From a virus, in IMG/VR virus record IMGVR_UViG_3300042115_000064, positions 1-41,491 of that record: DNA of 41,491 nt. One strand, 5' to 3'. Below are positions 22,825 to 30,606 of this stretch, in pieces (the stretch's first letter is position 1; every line of letters begins with the position of its first letter). The translations under genes were made by a program, and so were the position numbers. Below the pieces are notes generated by a model that saw only the letters and a program-made list of their open reading frames with translations, was not told the origin of the DNA and searched no databases.

Positions 22825-24023
22825 TCTTCCGACCTTCCCCATACCAACACTCCTTGCCGCGATCGCGGCTGTGGCTTGTTGCCCCGGAAGAAGTCGAACG
22901 AGCCCCATACGCCACCTGGCAGCACTTCGGCGATGACGGTCAACGCATAGCGCTTCGCCGCCGCGCCTTCACCGTCGGTCACTTCAACCCGCTTGACGTA
23001 GTAGCGGCGCAGGCCGACCTTGCCGGCGTCGTTCTGGGCGAAGTTGGCCCAGATCTCGAACGGTGCCTGGATGGTCTCGGCCAGGAGCGGCAGGTACTTC
23101 TCCCGACCATCCAGGCGCGAGGGCTTCTCCAGCCAGTGCTCGATCACCTGGTCGGTCAACAGCACCGGGTCGCCTGCGGGATCGCGCAGCGTGGAGGTCT
23201 CGCCGTACAGCTCCCGCCAAACCTGGCGCACGCGCTGCGGGTCGCGGATGCCGCTGGCCAGGGGCTGAGCTGCGGCAGCATCAAGCGGAACCTGCGCCGG
23301 TCGCCCGTACTCCGCTGCGGTCTTGCCCGGCAGCTCGGACCACTTCGCCGCTGCATCCTTGGCTAGGGCGGCGTCGGCGATCTGGCGACCGTTGGCTGCA
23401 TGCCCCACGTGATAGGCCCACTCCGGTGGCGGGTCACCGAGGACGGCGGCAGGTCGTTCGCTGACCTTCCAGCGCATCGCGCGCATCTTGGCCTCGGACA
23501 CGCCGATCACCGTGCAGTGGCAGCCCCAGCCGTTCGGCGTGTAGTGCGTTTCCCACCATGGATCGGTCGACGGCAGGATGATTCCGTCCCACGCCTTGTG
23601 CTGCTCGCGGGGATTGCGCACGGTGTTGTGCTTGTAGCGCAGGTAGGGGAAGTGGCGCAGCGTCTCCCAGCGGCCCGCCTGGTAGGCGGTCCGAATGTTG
23701 GTGTTGTAGATGACTGCCGTGCGCCAGGCCTGGCCGCCAGGACTGCCTTCGCCGGTCCAGCCAACCCAGCCGTTGCGCTTGACGATTTCACGGAACCTGG
23801 CGCGGAAGTCTTCCAGGGTCTCGCCTTTCGTGATGGCAGCGTCGACTGCCTCGCGCAGGTCCGTCAGCAGGGCGTCACGGGTGGCGCCGGCAACGACGAA
23901 TGCCCGCGCGTGCTGTCCCTGCCAGAGATCGTTCCAGCGCCTGGTCGGCAGATTGACCTTGTCGCGGAAGTAACGCTCTGCCTCGGGCAGGCTTCCGAAG
24001 TTGCCCCGGATCTCAGCCACGGC
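22821..24023 (-). CDS. F: Minor head protein (Mu gpF / SPP1 gp7-like)
   Basis: A 400-residue protein needed for head assembly near the portal and for DNA ejection. The phage Mu F-like domain is clear: VIYNTNIRTAYQAGRWETLR, then RNPREQHKAWDGIILPSTDPWW and the family hallmark TPNGWGCHCTVIGVSEAKM. The carboxyl part (about 290-390) adds an alpha/beta domain with AVLLTDQVIEHWLEK-like and PLLAETIQAPFEIWANF phrases, seen in the longer Mu-like F proteins. GTG 24023 has GGAAGA five bases upstream and overlaps the portal gene; ATG 24038 is an alternative. Confidence 0.92.
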   Translation of the reverse strand, partial: AVAEIRGNFGSLPEAERYFRDKVNLPTRRWNDLWQGQHARAFVVAGATRDALLTDLREAVDAAITKGETLEDFRARFREIVKRNGWVGWTGEGSPGGQAWRTAVIYNTNIRTAYQAGRWETLRHFPYLRYKHNTVRNPREQHKAWDGIILPSTDPWWETHYTPNGWGCHCTVIGVSEAKMRAMRWKVSERPAAVLGDPPPEWAYHVGHAANGRQIADAALAKDAAAKWSELPGKTAAEYGRPAQVPLDAAAAQPLASGIRDPQRVRQVWRELYGETSTLRDPAGDPVLLTDQVIEHWLEKPSRLDGREKYLPLLAETIQAPFEIWANFAQNDAGKVGLRRYYVKRVEVTDGEGAAAKRYALTVIAEVLPGGVWGSFDFFRGNKPQPRSRQGVLVWGRSEE

Positions 24024-25596
24024 TGTCTTCCAGCGCATCGAACATGCCAGCAGCGCCGCCGATCGCCAGCGCGTGCTGCATGGCACGGGTGAACTGATCG
24101 GCGCTCATCGATGGCAGCAGATCGAGCAGACCCTGTCGGATGTGTTCCAGGTCCGGGGCGGTATCGACCAGCTGCTGGATCTTCTCGACCCAGTCGGAAA
24201 TCAACGGATCGATCTCGCCGCCCACCAAGGCAGCAAGCTGGTCCTCCCGGTCCCGGCCACGGCCGCCCTGCACGGTCGCCACCGCCAGGCCGGCCTGGGT
24301 GAGCGCGGCCACGCCTGCAGGAGGCGAGACAGCGCCGTCGATCAGCACAGGCTCATTGGGGCCGGCCTCTGGAATGCCCAGCTCGGTGTGGACCCAGGCC
24401 GGATTGATCCGCATGCCCAGTTTGACCAGCGGAGGCAGCGCCGTGGCGTATGCGCCGATGTCCTTGGTCTCTGCCAGGTCGAAGGTGAAGCGCGGGCAGC
24501 GCCGGCGATCGCCCTGCGGAATGAGGCCGTTCAACATCGCCAGCGGATAGATCAGGTCGCGCGTCAGCGTGGTGGCCACCTGCTTGGCGTCGGCATCCTT
24601 CAGCTCCTTGCGTACCTCGTTGTGCACCTCGCCCAGGGCGTTGGTGCTGCTCTTGCCATCAGCCTGGCTGGTCAGCGTACCGCCCAGAATGGCCTTGCTC
24701 TGGCTGCGTTCGCACCAGCTGATCATCAGCTCGAATGCCTTGGGGTCACCTTCGGCAACGGCGGGGAAGTCCATGGTCATCCCTTCGGGGATGATGCCGG
24801 CCGCGTTGTGGCCGATCTGCATCAGCGCCCGGAGCAGCGTCAGCTTCTCCTTCTCGGATGCACCAGGCGGATACTTACCGATGCGCATCGGGATGCCGTA
24901 AATCTCCAGGAACTCGGCCAGGTCGCCGACGCTGTAGTTCTTGAACAGGTACGGCCACACCAGCACACGGAACAATGCGGAGCGCTCCAGATAGCCACTC
25001 TTCGCAGCGTGCGTATGGGTGATCCAGCCATAGGGCTGCAGCGCTTCGCCATCGCCGCCACCCACCCGCAGACGGATTTCCTGCTGATAGCCGCGCTTGA
25101 ACTGGAACCAGCTCTGCGGCCGGTGCAGGATCGACTTGGGCTGCCACTCGGCGCCCAAGCGCTGCCACTCGATCTCCTGGCAAGCAAAGCCCTTGCCGAT
25201 CGCGTCGGTGGTGTCGAAGAAGATGCCTTCCAGGTTGTCCATCGACTCCAGCACTTCCTGCAGCTGCTCGGCATTCTTCTTCTCGACCGCGCTGGCGTTC
25301 TTGGGTGGTGCGATCTTCCAGGACAGACTGGCCACGGCGCGGCGTCGCTTGGACATCTCGGAATAGATGTGGGCGTCGCGCTCTTCCATGTCCTCGAACA
25401 GCTCGTACTGTCGGATGACGTCGCCTTGCTCGGCGGCCAGCATGATCGCGGCCAGGCGCGAGGGCGTCAGGCCGCGCGAAGGGTGCCCTTGGAACTCACG
25501 CTGCAGCTGGAGCGCGTGGGCAGTTTGCGGCTCGGCCAGCTCGGTGATGCGGAAGGGCTGGCCATCGGGGCCGAGGATGCGGGAGTTGTTCACCAT
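24013..25596 (-). CDS. Portal protein (Mu gp29-like, DUF935)
   Basis: A 527-residue protein that forms the dodecameric DNA channel at the head vertex. Family phrases include GLTPSRLAAIMLAAEQGD, ELFEDMEERDAHIYSEMSKR, KGFACQEIEWQRLG, LVWPYLFKNYSVGDLAEFLE, YGIPMRIGKYPPGASEKEK and GGTLTSQADGKSSTNALGEV. All are characteristic of DUF935/Mu gp29. The length is typical. It starts at ATG 25596, overlapping the terminase end by 7 bp, and is followed by gpF. Confidence 0.95.
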   Translation of the reverse strand: MVNNSRILGPDGQPFRITELAEPQTAHALQLQREFQGHPSRGLTPSRLAAIMLAAEQGDVIRQYELFEDMEERDAHIYSEMSKRRRAVASLSWKIAPPKNASAVEKKNAEQLQEVLESMDNLEGIFFDTTDAIGKGFACQEIEWQRLGAEWQPKSILHRPQSWFQFKRGYQQEIRLRVGGGDGEALQPYGWITHTHAAKSGYLERSALFRVLVWPYLFKNYSVGDLAEFLEIYGIPMRIGKYPPGASEKEKLTLLRALMQIGHNAAGIIPEGMTMDFPAVAEGDPKAFELMISWCERSQSKAILGGTLTSQADGKSSTNALGEVHNEVRKELKDADAKQVATTLTRDLIYPLAMLNGLIPQGDRRRCPRFTFDLAETKDIGAYATALPPLVKLGMRINPAWVHTELGIPEAGPNEPVLIDGAVSPPAGVAALTQAGLAVATVQGGRGRDREDQLAALVGGEIDPLISDWVEKIQQLVDTAPDLEHIRQGLLDLLPSMSADQFTRAMQHALAIGGAAGMFDALEDSRG

Positions 25597-27236
25597 GCTT
25601 CAGGTTCCGGAATAGAGAGGTCGTAGCCGTCATGTGAGACGGTGTCGTAGCCGCGGCTGCTACGCGGCATGGGCGTCCATGCCATTTCCGCACCTGGGTG
25701 CCGGCTTGCGTAGTACATGAGGGCAATGGCGATGCCGGCATCGCCGTGGCGCTGCCCACCGTCCTTGCCGGTGGAGCGCTCAGGCACGCGGGCAACGCCC
25801 TTGATCATCTTGATGGCGCGCAGGTCGCCCAGAACGTCCTTGTCGCGCGGGACGGCGATGGTGTCGTCCTCGAATGCCTGCTTCAGTGGAGGCATGTTCT
25901 CGCGGTACCAGGTCTCCGTTGCCATGACGAGGGCGACACGGCTGTACCCGAACTCCTGGGCGAGGAACTCGGCCACGGCGTTGCCGTTGCCGCGCGCATC
26001 CACCGCTGCCTTGACGAAGCGCGGCAGGCGCTTGATGACGTACTGGGCCACCTGGTCCTGCTGCTTGTGCGGCATGTTCCGCAACTCCAGCAGGAACGGG
26101 ATGCGGCGACGCAGGTTCTGCTCGATCTGCGCTGGCACCATGACGGTCAGATCGCCCGAACGGCCGAAGTCCTGCCCGAACACGCTCTGCAGCTCCGGGT
26201 CCAGTGCGTCCAGTAGCGGGCCGACTTCTAGATCCAGCCATTCCTGGACGGCAGTGCGGCGCGCGTTATCTGACTGCTGCTCGAAGCCCTTGGGGCAGGT
26301 GTAGCGCAGGACCGGTGCGCCGTACATGCGCTGTTCGACCAGGGCTGTGGTCAGCCACGCGCCCGAGCCTTGACTTGGCACAACGTCCAGCTCTTCCTCG
26401 GCTGCCGAGCCGTAGAAGGCATAGACGCTGGCAACCCAAACGGCCTGGGCATCCACGTTCCATACCGCGCCCTTGCGCATGCAGACGCGGCCGTACAAAC
26501 CCTGCTCGACAGCTTCCATAAACGTGATGCGGTGGACGCTGCCCTTTCGGCCACCCGCCCGGATCTCGTTCACCAGCTCGTTGAACGGATTTTGATCGCC
26601 GTCATGGGTGCTGATAACACGGACCTTGCCGCCCCAGATCAGCAGCGCCAGGGCGGCCTTCAGCAGTTCACCCAGGGCGCCGTGGAATGCGGCCTCATCG
26701 ATGACCACCACGCCCTGCTTGCCGCGCAGGTTGGCCGGACGCGAGGACAGGGCCACGATGCGGAAGCCGCTGGCAAAGCGGATGGTGTAGGTCTTGATCG
26801 ACTTTTCATCGTCGCCATCCTTGAAGACTTCTTCGCCTTCCTCGACGTCTTCGGCCACCTGGTTGAACACGCGCGCCCACATGGCGCAGGCCTCGATGTA
26901 CTCGATGGCCATGTCCATGTTGTAGCCGATGTAGTACACGTTCATCCCGCCGCCCTGGCGGGACTTGGCGGCGGTCAGCACGTTGTCTGATGCTTCGGCC
27001 CAAGTGAGGCCTACGCGTCGGCTCTTCTCGGCCACCTTCAGGTCGCTGTCATCGGCAACCCAGTCCTGCTGGTACTTCAGCAGCACAGCGTCGATCGCGC
27101 TGTTGACCTCGACGGCGAGCGATGCCGGCAGTTCGTCCCGCAGCAGATCCTTGGCACGATCAGCCCGGTGGACGGCTTCCGCCAGCGGGGTCTTGGTTGG
27201 CGCAGCCTTCGGGCGCGCGGCGCTTGCGATGACCAT
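25590..27236 (-). CDS. Terminase large subunit (Mu gp28-like)
   Basis: Packaging motor ATPase and nuclease, 548 residues. The Walker A region is the atypical Mu-type KSRRVGLTW (71-79) and Walker B is VVVIDEAAF (176-184); PANLRGKQG and ISTHDGDQNPFNE follow. The nuclease half has GQDFGRSGDLTV (Asp 356), AVDARGNGNAVAEF and GDAGIAIALMYYA, with spaced acidic residues of the RNase H fold. Mu-type terminases package by headful from the replicated prophage into host DNA. It starts at ATG 27236, overlapping the small-subunit stop as TGATG. Confidence 0.95.
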   Translation of the reverse strand: MVIASAARPKAAPTKTPLAEAVHRADRAKDLLRDELPASLAVEVNSAIDAVLLKYQQDWVADDSDLKVAEKSRRVGLTWAEASDNVLTAAKSRQGGGMNVYYIGYNMDMAIEYIEACAMWARVFNQVAEDVEEGEEVFKDGDDEKSIKTYTIRFASGFRIVALSSRPANLRGKQGVVVIDEAAFHGALGELLKAALALLIWGGKVRVISTHDGDQNPFNELVNEIRAGGRKGSVHRITFMEAVEQGLYGRVCMRKGAVWNVDAQAVWVASVYAFYGSAAEEELDVVPSQGSGAWLTTALVEQRMYGAPVLRYTCPKGFEQQSDNARRTAVQEWLDLEVGPLLDALDPELQSVFGQDFGRSGDLTVMVPAQIEQNLRRRIPFLLELRNMPHKQQDQVAQYVIKRLPRFVKAAVDARGNGNAVAEFLAQEFGYSRVALVMATETWYRENMPPLKQAFEDDTIAVPRDKDVLGDLRAIKMIKGVARVPERSTGKDGGQRHGDAGIAIALMYYASRHPGAEMAWTPMPRSSRGYDTVSHDGYDLSIPEPEAW

Positions 27237-27802
27237 CAGCCGATTCCCAGGATCTTCTTGCGGAACTCGTTGGCCCGCTCTTCGGACAGGCCGCCCGACT
27301 TGACGACGTTGTCCAGCTTCGCGGCCTGCTCGCGCTGCAGGGCCTCGCGGGCCTCCTGCGCGACCGCGCGGCGGACGTTGACGCTCATCCGCTGGGTGTT
27401 CATCGCGTCGTTGGCAGCACGCGCCAACTTGCGGATGTCCTCGATGCTGGTTTCGTCGCTTTCGTGCGCTTTCAGCGCCGCGTTGGTTGCCAGAGTGGTG
27501 ATGGCGTGACCCAACAGTGCGCCGGCCTTCTCGCCGACACCTTCGCCCAGCTCGCCCACCACCGCCTGGGCGGCAGCCTCGATGTCCCGCATGCGGGCGG
27601 TCATGGCTGAGATGCCCTGGTGATAGCGATGCAGCGCCGATTTCGATACTTCCGCTGCCGGCTCACCTGGAAACGTCTGTTGCAGCTCGGCGATCATCTC
27701 CGCCAACGTCAGGCGGTCCTCGCGGAGCAGGCGCTCCACATGGGCGCGCTGCTCGGGCGGCAGACGCTGGATGCTGGACTTTCCGCGACGTGGGGCAGTC
27801 AT
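27236..27802 (-). CDS. Terminase small subunit (Mu gp27-like, DUF3486)
   Basis: A 188-residue DNA-recognition subunit of the packaging complex. Its opening RRGKSSIQRLPPEQRAHVER and helix-turn-helix-like LTLAEMIAELQQTFPGE, followed by VSKSALHRYHQG, match DUF3486/Mu gp27. The rest is helical with a central GEKAGALLGHAITTLATNAA. It precedes and overlaps the large subunit, as in Mu. Confidence 0.92.
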   Translation of the reverse strand: MTAPRRGKSSIQRLPPEQRAHVERLLREDRLTLAEMIAELQQTFPGEPAAEVSKSALHRYHQGISAMTARMRDIEAAAQAVVGELGEGVGEKAGALLGHAITTLATNAALKAHESDETSIEDIRKLARAANDAMNTQRMSVNVRRAVAQEAREALQREQAAKLDNVVKSGGLSEERANEFRKKILGIG

Positions 27803-27806
27803 GACG

Positions 27807-28112
27807 TTACCGCGCGCTCGGGCGGCGGACGCCGGGCACGAACGTCATGCCAGTGGCAACGTCCTGGCCGCGCTGGGTCAGTTCGGCCACCAGGACACCG
27901 GGGACCGCCTCGCTGACCCGCAGCAGGCCCTGCTCACCGAGCCAGGTCAGGTCCGTCAGGACATCGTCCCGGCTGCCCGCCACAGCCATGTGGTGCAGCC
28001 CCGCGTGCAGCGTGGAGCTGTTGGCGCGGTAGCCATTCTGTTCTGCCAGCAGGCGCAGCAGCACCAGGCGGCGGTCCTCGCGCATGCGCTCGGCAAAGGT
28101 CTTCTGGGTCAT
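27807..28112 (-). CDS. Winged-helix protein (Mu gp26 / VpaChn25_0724-like)
   Basis: A 101-residue protein with the recognisable pattern FAERMREDRRLVLLRLLAEQ, then GYRANSSTLHAGLHHMAVAG, SRDDVLTDLTWLGEQGLL and ELTQRGQDVATG, which is the winged-helix fold of Mu gp26-like proteins encoded just before the terminase. ATG 28112 overlaps the upstream stop as TGATG; upstream codons in the same frame are antisense-like and were not included. Possibly involved in packaging or late regulation; role unproven. Confidence 0.88.
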   Translation of the reverse strand: MTQKTFAERMREDRRLVLLRLLAEQNGYRANSSTLHAGLHHMAVAGSRDDVLTDLTWLGEQGLLRVSEAVPGVLVAELTQRGQDVATGMTFVPGVRRPSAR

Positions 28113-28387
28113 CAATCTTTCTCCAACAGATGGGTTTGGACGGTCATCAGCATTTCGTTCGTCGTTTCGAGCTGGACCTCCAGCGTCACCAGGCGCTCGA
28201 ACACTCGCTGGACTTCTTGGCGGGAAAGGTGGTGCTGGTAGTTCACCTCCAGTTTTGTGACGCGGTCGGCCAGGCCTGAGTGGCGCCACCACAGAACGAT
28301 CCCCACCAGGAGGTTGATCGACACCAGGCCTGCGACCAGCACCAGGAGCCCCACCACCATCGGCCCGGCCATGACGGGGTCGCTCAT
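28112..28387 (-). CDS. Membrane-anchored coiled-coil protein (Mu gp25-like, DUF2730)
   Basis: A 91-residue protein. Residues 6-30 form one hydrophobic membrane span (PMVVGLLVLVAGLVSINLLV) and the remainder is a charged coiled coil (LETTNEMLMTVQTHLLEKD). This is the DUF2730/Mu gp25 pattern, found between lysis and terminase genes. ATG 28387 overlaps the upstream stop as ATGA. Role unknown, maybe linked to lysis. Confidence 0.82.
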   Translation of the reverse strand: MSDPVMAGPMVVGLLVLVAGLVSINLLVGIVLWWRHSGLADRVTKLEVNYQHHLSRQEVQRVFERLVTLEVQLETTNEMLMTVQTHLLEKD

Positions 28388-28605
28388 CGGGTCTCCAGCG
28401 CGCCAGCGCATGTCACGCAGCGGCGGGTCCGAGGCACGGCGCGCTGTCGGGCTTCTGGGATGCTGGTACCGCAGTCCACGCAATCCATCGGCGTCAGGAT
28501 TGCGGGCGGTCCGGCCAGGTACGCGTCACGCGCGAGCCGGTTGCGTTCGTGTTCTTCCCAGGCTCTTGCGTCGACCTCACCGGCCATATCAGCGTCGTCT
28601 TGCAC
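28384..28605 (-). CDS. DksA/TraR-type C4 zinc-finger protein
   Basis: A 73-residue protein with the TraR/DksA zinc finger CVDCGTSIPEARQRA and RRCVTC; the four Cys are residues 42, 45, 63 and 66. The amino helix carries acidic residues (VQDDADMAGEVDARAWEE) as in TraR, which enters the RNA polymerase secondary channel. The start is taken as GTG 28605, with GAAGGA nine bases upstream; ATG 28623 and ATG 28587 are in frame but have weaker sites. A role in tuning polymerase during late growth is inferred from the family. Confidence 0.82.
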   Translation of the reverse strand: MQDDADMAGEVDARAWEEHERNRLARDAYLAGPPAILTPMDCVDCGTSIPEARQRAVPRTRRCVTCAGALETR

Positions 28606-28795
28606 TCGGGTGTTTCCTTCCATTGATCAGGTCGAAGAGATCAGCGGCGCAGCCCGCGTAGGCGCGCGCCTGGCCCTCCAGAGCGGCGGCGCGGTCGCCG
28701 CGCAGCTTCTTGGCTTCAGTTCTGCACCGCAGTGTCAGGTCGAGGTACTCGTTGCGCAGGGTTGCCAGGTCCTTCTCGGTTGCGCCCGCCATCAC
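28589..28795 (-). CDS. Small helical phage protein
   Basis: A 68-residue helical, charged protein (LATLRNEYLDLTLRCRTEAK). ATG 28795 overlaps the Rz stop as ATGA. It shares 80 bp with the 3' end of the Rz1-like gene in another frame. Not recognised; it fits the row of small Mu-like genes between lysis and terminase. Confidence 0.68.
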   Translation of the reverse strand: MMAGATEKDLATLRNEYLDLTLRCRTEAKKLRGDRAAALEGQARAYAGCAADLFDLINGRKHPSARRR

Positions 28796-29174
28796 CGCAG
28801 CCCGCCGCTCGAACCTGCGACTGCTCCAGCGCCCGGCAGTACCACTGCCATGCCGTTGCCTCCCAGTCGTCCGTGGCCAGGATCAACGCCCGGCCCCGTG
28901 CGCTGCAGTCGTGATACAGGGAGGCCACCAGGTCGTGGTTGCCCAGCAGGGTCGCCAGAAGGTCGTTGGGTGCCATCGGCAGCGTCGGGCATTCCTGCTT
29001 CAGGCTGGCCTGGATCGCGGGCGGGGGTGGCGGCGGCGGGCTTGCCTTGGTTGCTTTGGTTCCAGTGCTGCAGGACGTCAGCGCCAACGCGAGCAGCACG
29101 CAGCTCAGGGCGACGTTCAAGCAACGATTCCAGCGCCACCCGCTGGTCTTCGGTGAACCTGCGGTTCTCTTCAC
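28716..29174 (-). CDS. Rz1: Outer-membrane spanin lipoprotein (Rz1-like), nested in Rz
   Basis: A frame lying mostly inside the Rz gene. It encodes a signal peptide ending in the lipobox LTSC (VALSCVLLALALTSC), then a Lys-rich spacer and a run of seven Pro (SPPPPPPP), a classic Rz1 feature. The mature part has QECPTLPMAPNDLLATLLGN and LVASLYHDCSARGRAL. GTG 29174 has GGAG seven bases upstream. It acts with Rz to fuse inner and outer membranes at lysis. At 152 residues it is longer than the Rz1 of lambda, because it continues past the Rz stop. Confidence 0.85.
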   Translation of the reverse strand: MKRTAGSPKTSGWRWNRCLNVALSCVLLALALTSCSTGTKATKASPPPPPPPAIQASLKQECPTLPMAPNDLLATLLGNHDLVASLYHDCSARGRALILATDDWEATAWQWYCRALEQSQVRAAGCGDGGRNREGPGNPAQRVPRPDTAVQN

Positions 29175-29442
29175 GGTTGTGCTCCAGGGATTCGGCAATG
29201 GTGTTCATGCGGTCGATCGCCTGGGCGTAGGCGATGGCCGTATCAGCGGCCCGCGTGTGCAGGTGGGTGAGCTGCTGCTCCAGGTCCTTGATGTACGCCT
29301 GGTGTTCCGCGCGATCCTTGATCGCCCGGCCACCCTCGGCCCAGCGGTTGCCTGCCCACAGGCCAGCGGCGATCGCCGTGGCCAGCAGCAGCGCGATGGC
29401 CAGGAGCTTTCCTGCCGTGGACTCAATCCGGCTCACTGACAT
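28792..29442 (-). CDS. Rz: Inner-membrane spanin (Rz-like)
   Basis: A 216-residue protein. One amino-terminal membrane span (LLAIALLLATAIAAGLWAG) is followed by a long periplasmic coiled coil (KDLEQQLTHLHTRAADTA; NREENRRFTEDQRVALESLL). Beyond residue 130 the frame is open but Pro/Gly-rich, because selection there is on the overlapping Rz1 frame. ATG 29442 overlaps the transglycosylase stop by 10 bp. It pairs with the nested lipoprotein to span the cell wall after endolysin action. Confidence 0.82.
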   Translation of the reverse strand: MSVSRIESTAGKLLAIALLLATAIAAGLWAGNRWAEGGRAIKDRAEHQAYIKDLEQQLTHLHTRAADTAIAYAQAIDRMNTIAESLEHNREENRRFTEDQRVALESLLERRPELRAARVGADVLQHWNQSNQGKPAAATPARDPGQPEAGMPDAADGTQRPSGDPAGQPRPGGLPVSRLQRTGPGVDPGHGRLGGNGMAVVLPGAGAVAGSSGGLR

Positions 29443-30125
29443 GGGGAACTCCCCGGCCACCCGGCCGCGATGTAGGCCGGTTCCAGCACCAGCAAGATGC
29501 GTCGCGGATAGCCGATGTTCTCGCGGTGCGCCCAGTCGGCGCGCGCGCGGAACTTGGCGACCTGGTGCCAGTCGTTGGAATCGGCGCCGGCCGCATACGC
29601 CAGGCTGCGCTCGCGGTTCAGGGCCTTCTCGCCGCCGTTGTAGGCGCGGAAGGTGAAGGCCCAGCGGCTGCACTCGGACATCGTCCCGCCGCCGTACACC
29701 GCAACGCGGTCGAGCAGCCAGCGGTCGTACAGCGCCGCTGCCAGGATGGCCTGCTGTGCGTTCCAGGGATCGAACGCCGCCAGATCCTTGGGGAACACCG
29801 TCGCGATCCACGTTGCGGTCTTGGGCATGAACTGCGCGATGCCCTGGGCACCGACCGGTGAACGGGCGTCAGCGCGAAAGCCCGACTCCTGGTGCAACTG
29901 CGCGGCCAGGCGCGCCGGACTGCCGTGCACGCCCCAGGCTCGCGCGGCGGCCTGTTCGACACGATGGCGGTACAAGGCCGATGCAGGAGCGACACGGACT
30001 GCCGTCCGCTTCGGCTCCGCAGCCTGGGCGGCACGACAGCTGCCGATTGCCAGGACTGCAAGCACCGTCAGGACCGCCGCCGCCAGCAGCCGCAGCGCCC
30101 GGTCGGGGTAGCCGCGCCGACTCAT
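29433..30125 (-). CDS. Lytic transglycosylase endolysin (SLT domain)
   Basis: A 230-residue enzyme that cleaves peptidoglycan between MurNAc and GlcNAc. The SLT fold is shown by LAAQLHQESGFRADARSPVG (catalytic Glu 80) and AQGIAQFMPKTA, then NAQQAILAAALYDRWLL and AFRAYNGGEKALNR. Residues 9-36 form a hydrophobic Ala/Leu-rich segment (ALRLLAAAVLTVLAVLAIGS), followed by a possible cleavage site AQA-AE. It is therefore exported either as a Sec-cleaved enzyme or as a signal-anchor-release endolysin. It sits between holin and Rz, overlapping both. Confidence 0.92.
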   Translation of the reverse strand: MSRRGYPDRALRLLAAAVLTVLAVLAIGSCRAAQAAEPKRTAVRVAPASALYRHRVEQAAARAWGVHGSPARLAAQLHQESGFRADARSPVGAQGIAQFMPKTATWIATVFPKDLAAFDPWNAQQAILAAALYDRWLLDRVAVYGGGTMSECSRWAFTFRAYNGGEKALNRERSLAYAAGADSNDWHQVAKFRARADWAHRENIGYPRRILLVLEPAYIAAGWPGSSPCQ

Positions 30126-30445
30126 CCGATCAACCCTGCCGCGATCATGGCTGCAGCGATCAGGGTCACCCTGCGCGTCTGCGCCATCGACTTCTCCAGC
30201 CCGTCCTGAAGGTGCCGGGGATCAGCGCCACGGAAGACGGTCAGGTCCACGCCGAAACCGATGGCCGCAGCCAGAGTCAGCTTGGAAGCGGCCCAGATAT
30301 AGGAGGCCACCAGCACGGGATTGATCAGGGCGACCACCGCCAGCAGGACCAGGCTGATTGCAAACCACAGCCAGATGTAGCCAATGCGGTCGAGCAGCGA
30401 CCCGATGGCCGAGGTGAGTCGCAGGATGGGGTTGTTGGGTTGCAT
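30122..30445 (-). CDS. Putative holin
   Basis: A 107-residue membrane protein with hydrophobic segments at about 24-42 (YIWLWFAISLVLLAVVALI), 47-67 (VASYIWAASKLTLAAAIGFG) and 95-107 (LIAAAMIAAGLIG). It is the first gene of the first late operon, upstream of the endolysin, where holins lie. Start ATG 30445 has GGAG five bases upstream; an in-frame GTG at 30451 overlaps that site and is unlikely. Confidence 0.78.
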   Translation of the reverse strand: MQPNNPILRLTSAIGSLLDRIGYIWLWFAISLVLLAVVALINPVLVASYIWAASKLTLAAAIGFGVDLTVFRGADPRHLQDGLEKSMAQTRRVTLIAAAMIAAGLIG

Positions 30446-30540
30446 GTGCACTCCGCTGTTGTGGGTAGCGGGGTGCTTTGCTGTAGTTACGCCAAGCCAT
30501 CCCCCGGTCTACACAGAATCCGCGCGCGTGCGATGTGACT

Positions 30541-30562
30541 GGGAATAACATCCATCAATGAA
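30541..30562 (-). promoter_or_regulatory. Late promoter motif, Plys-like
   Basis: The core, GGGAATAACATCC (30541-30553, plus strand), then ATCAATGAA, matches the motifs at 16763 and 21906; 14 of 22 positions are the same in all three. It begins right after a terminator and lies 96 bp before the holin, where Plys is in Mu. Confidence 0.7.
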
Positions 30563-30586
30563 AAAGCCCCGCAGTTGCGGGGCTTT
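30563..30586 (-). terminator. Rho-independent terminator ending the early/middle operon
   Basis: AAAGCCCCGC (30563-30572) and GCGGGGCTTT (30577-30586) form a perfect 10-bp stem with a four-base loop, followed on the leftward strand by TTTTTCATT. It lies 21 bp after the lipoprotein stop. Confidence 0.9.
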
Positions 30587-30606
30587 CTGTTGTGAACCGT
30601 CGAGGG

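Noticed and set aside
24001-25626. 541-codon rightward open frame
   Set aside because: Antisense to the portal gene, whose family motifs are clear.
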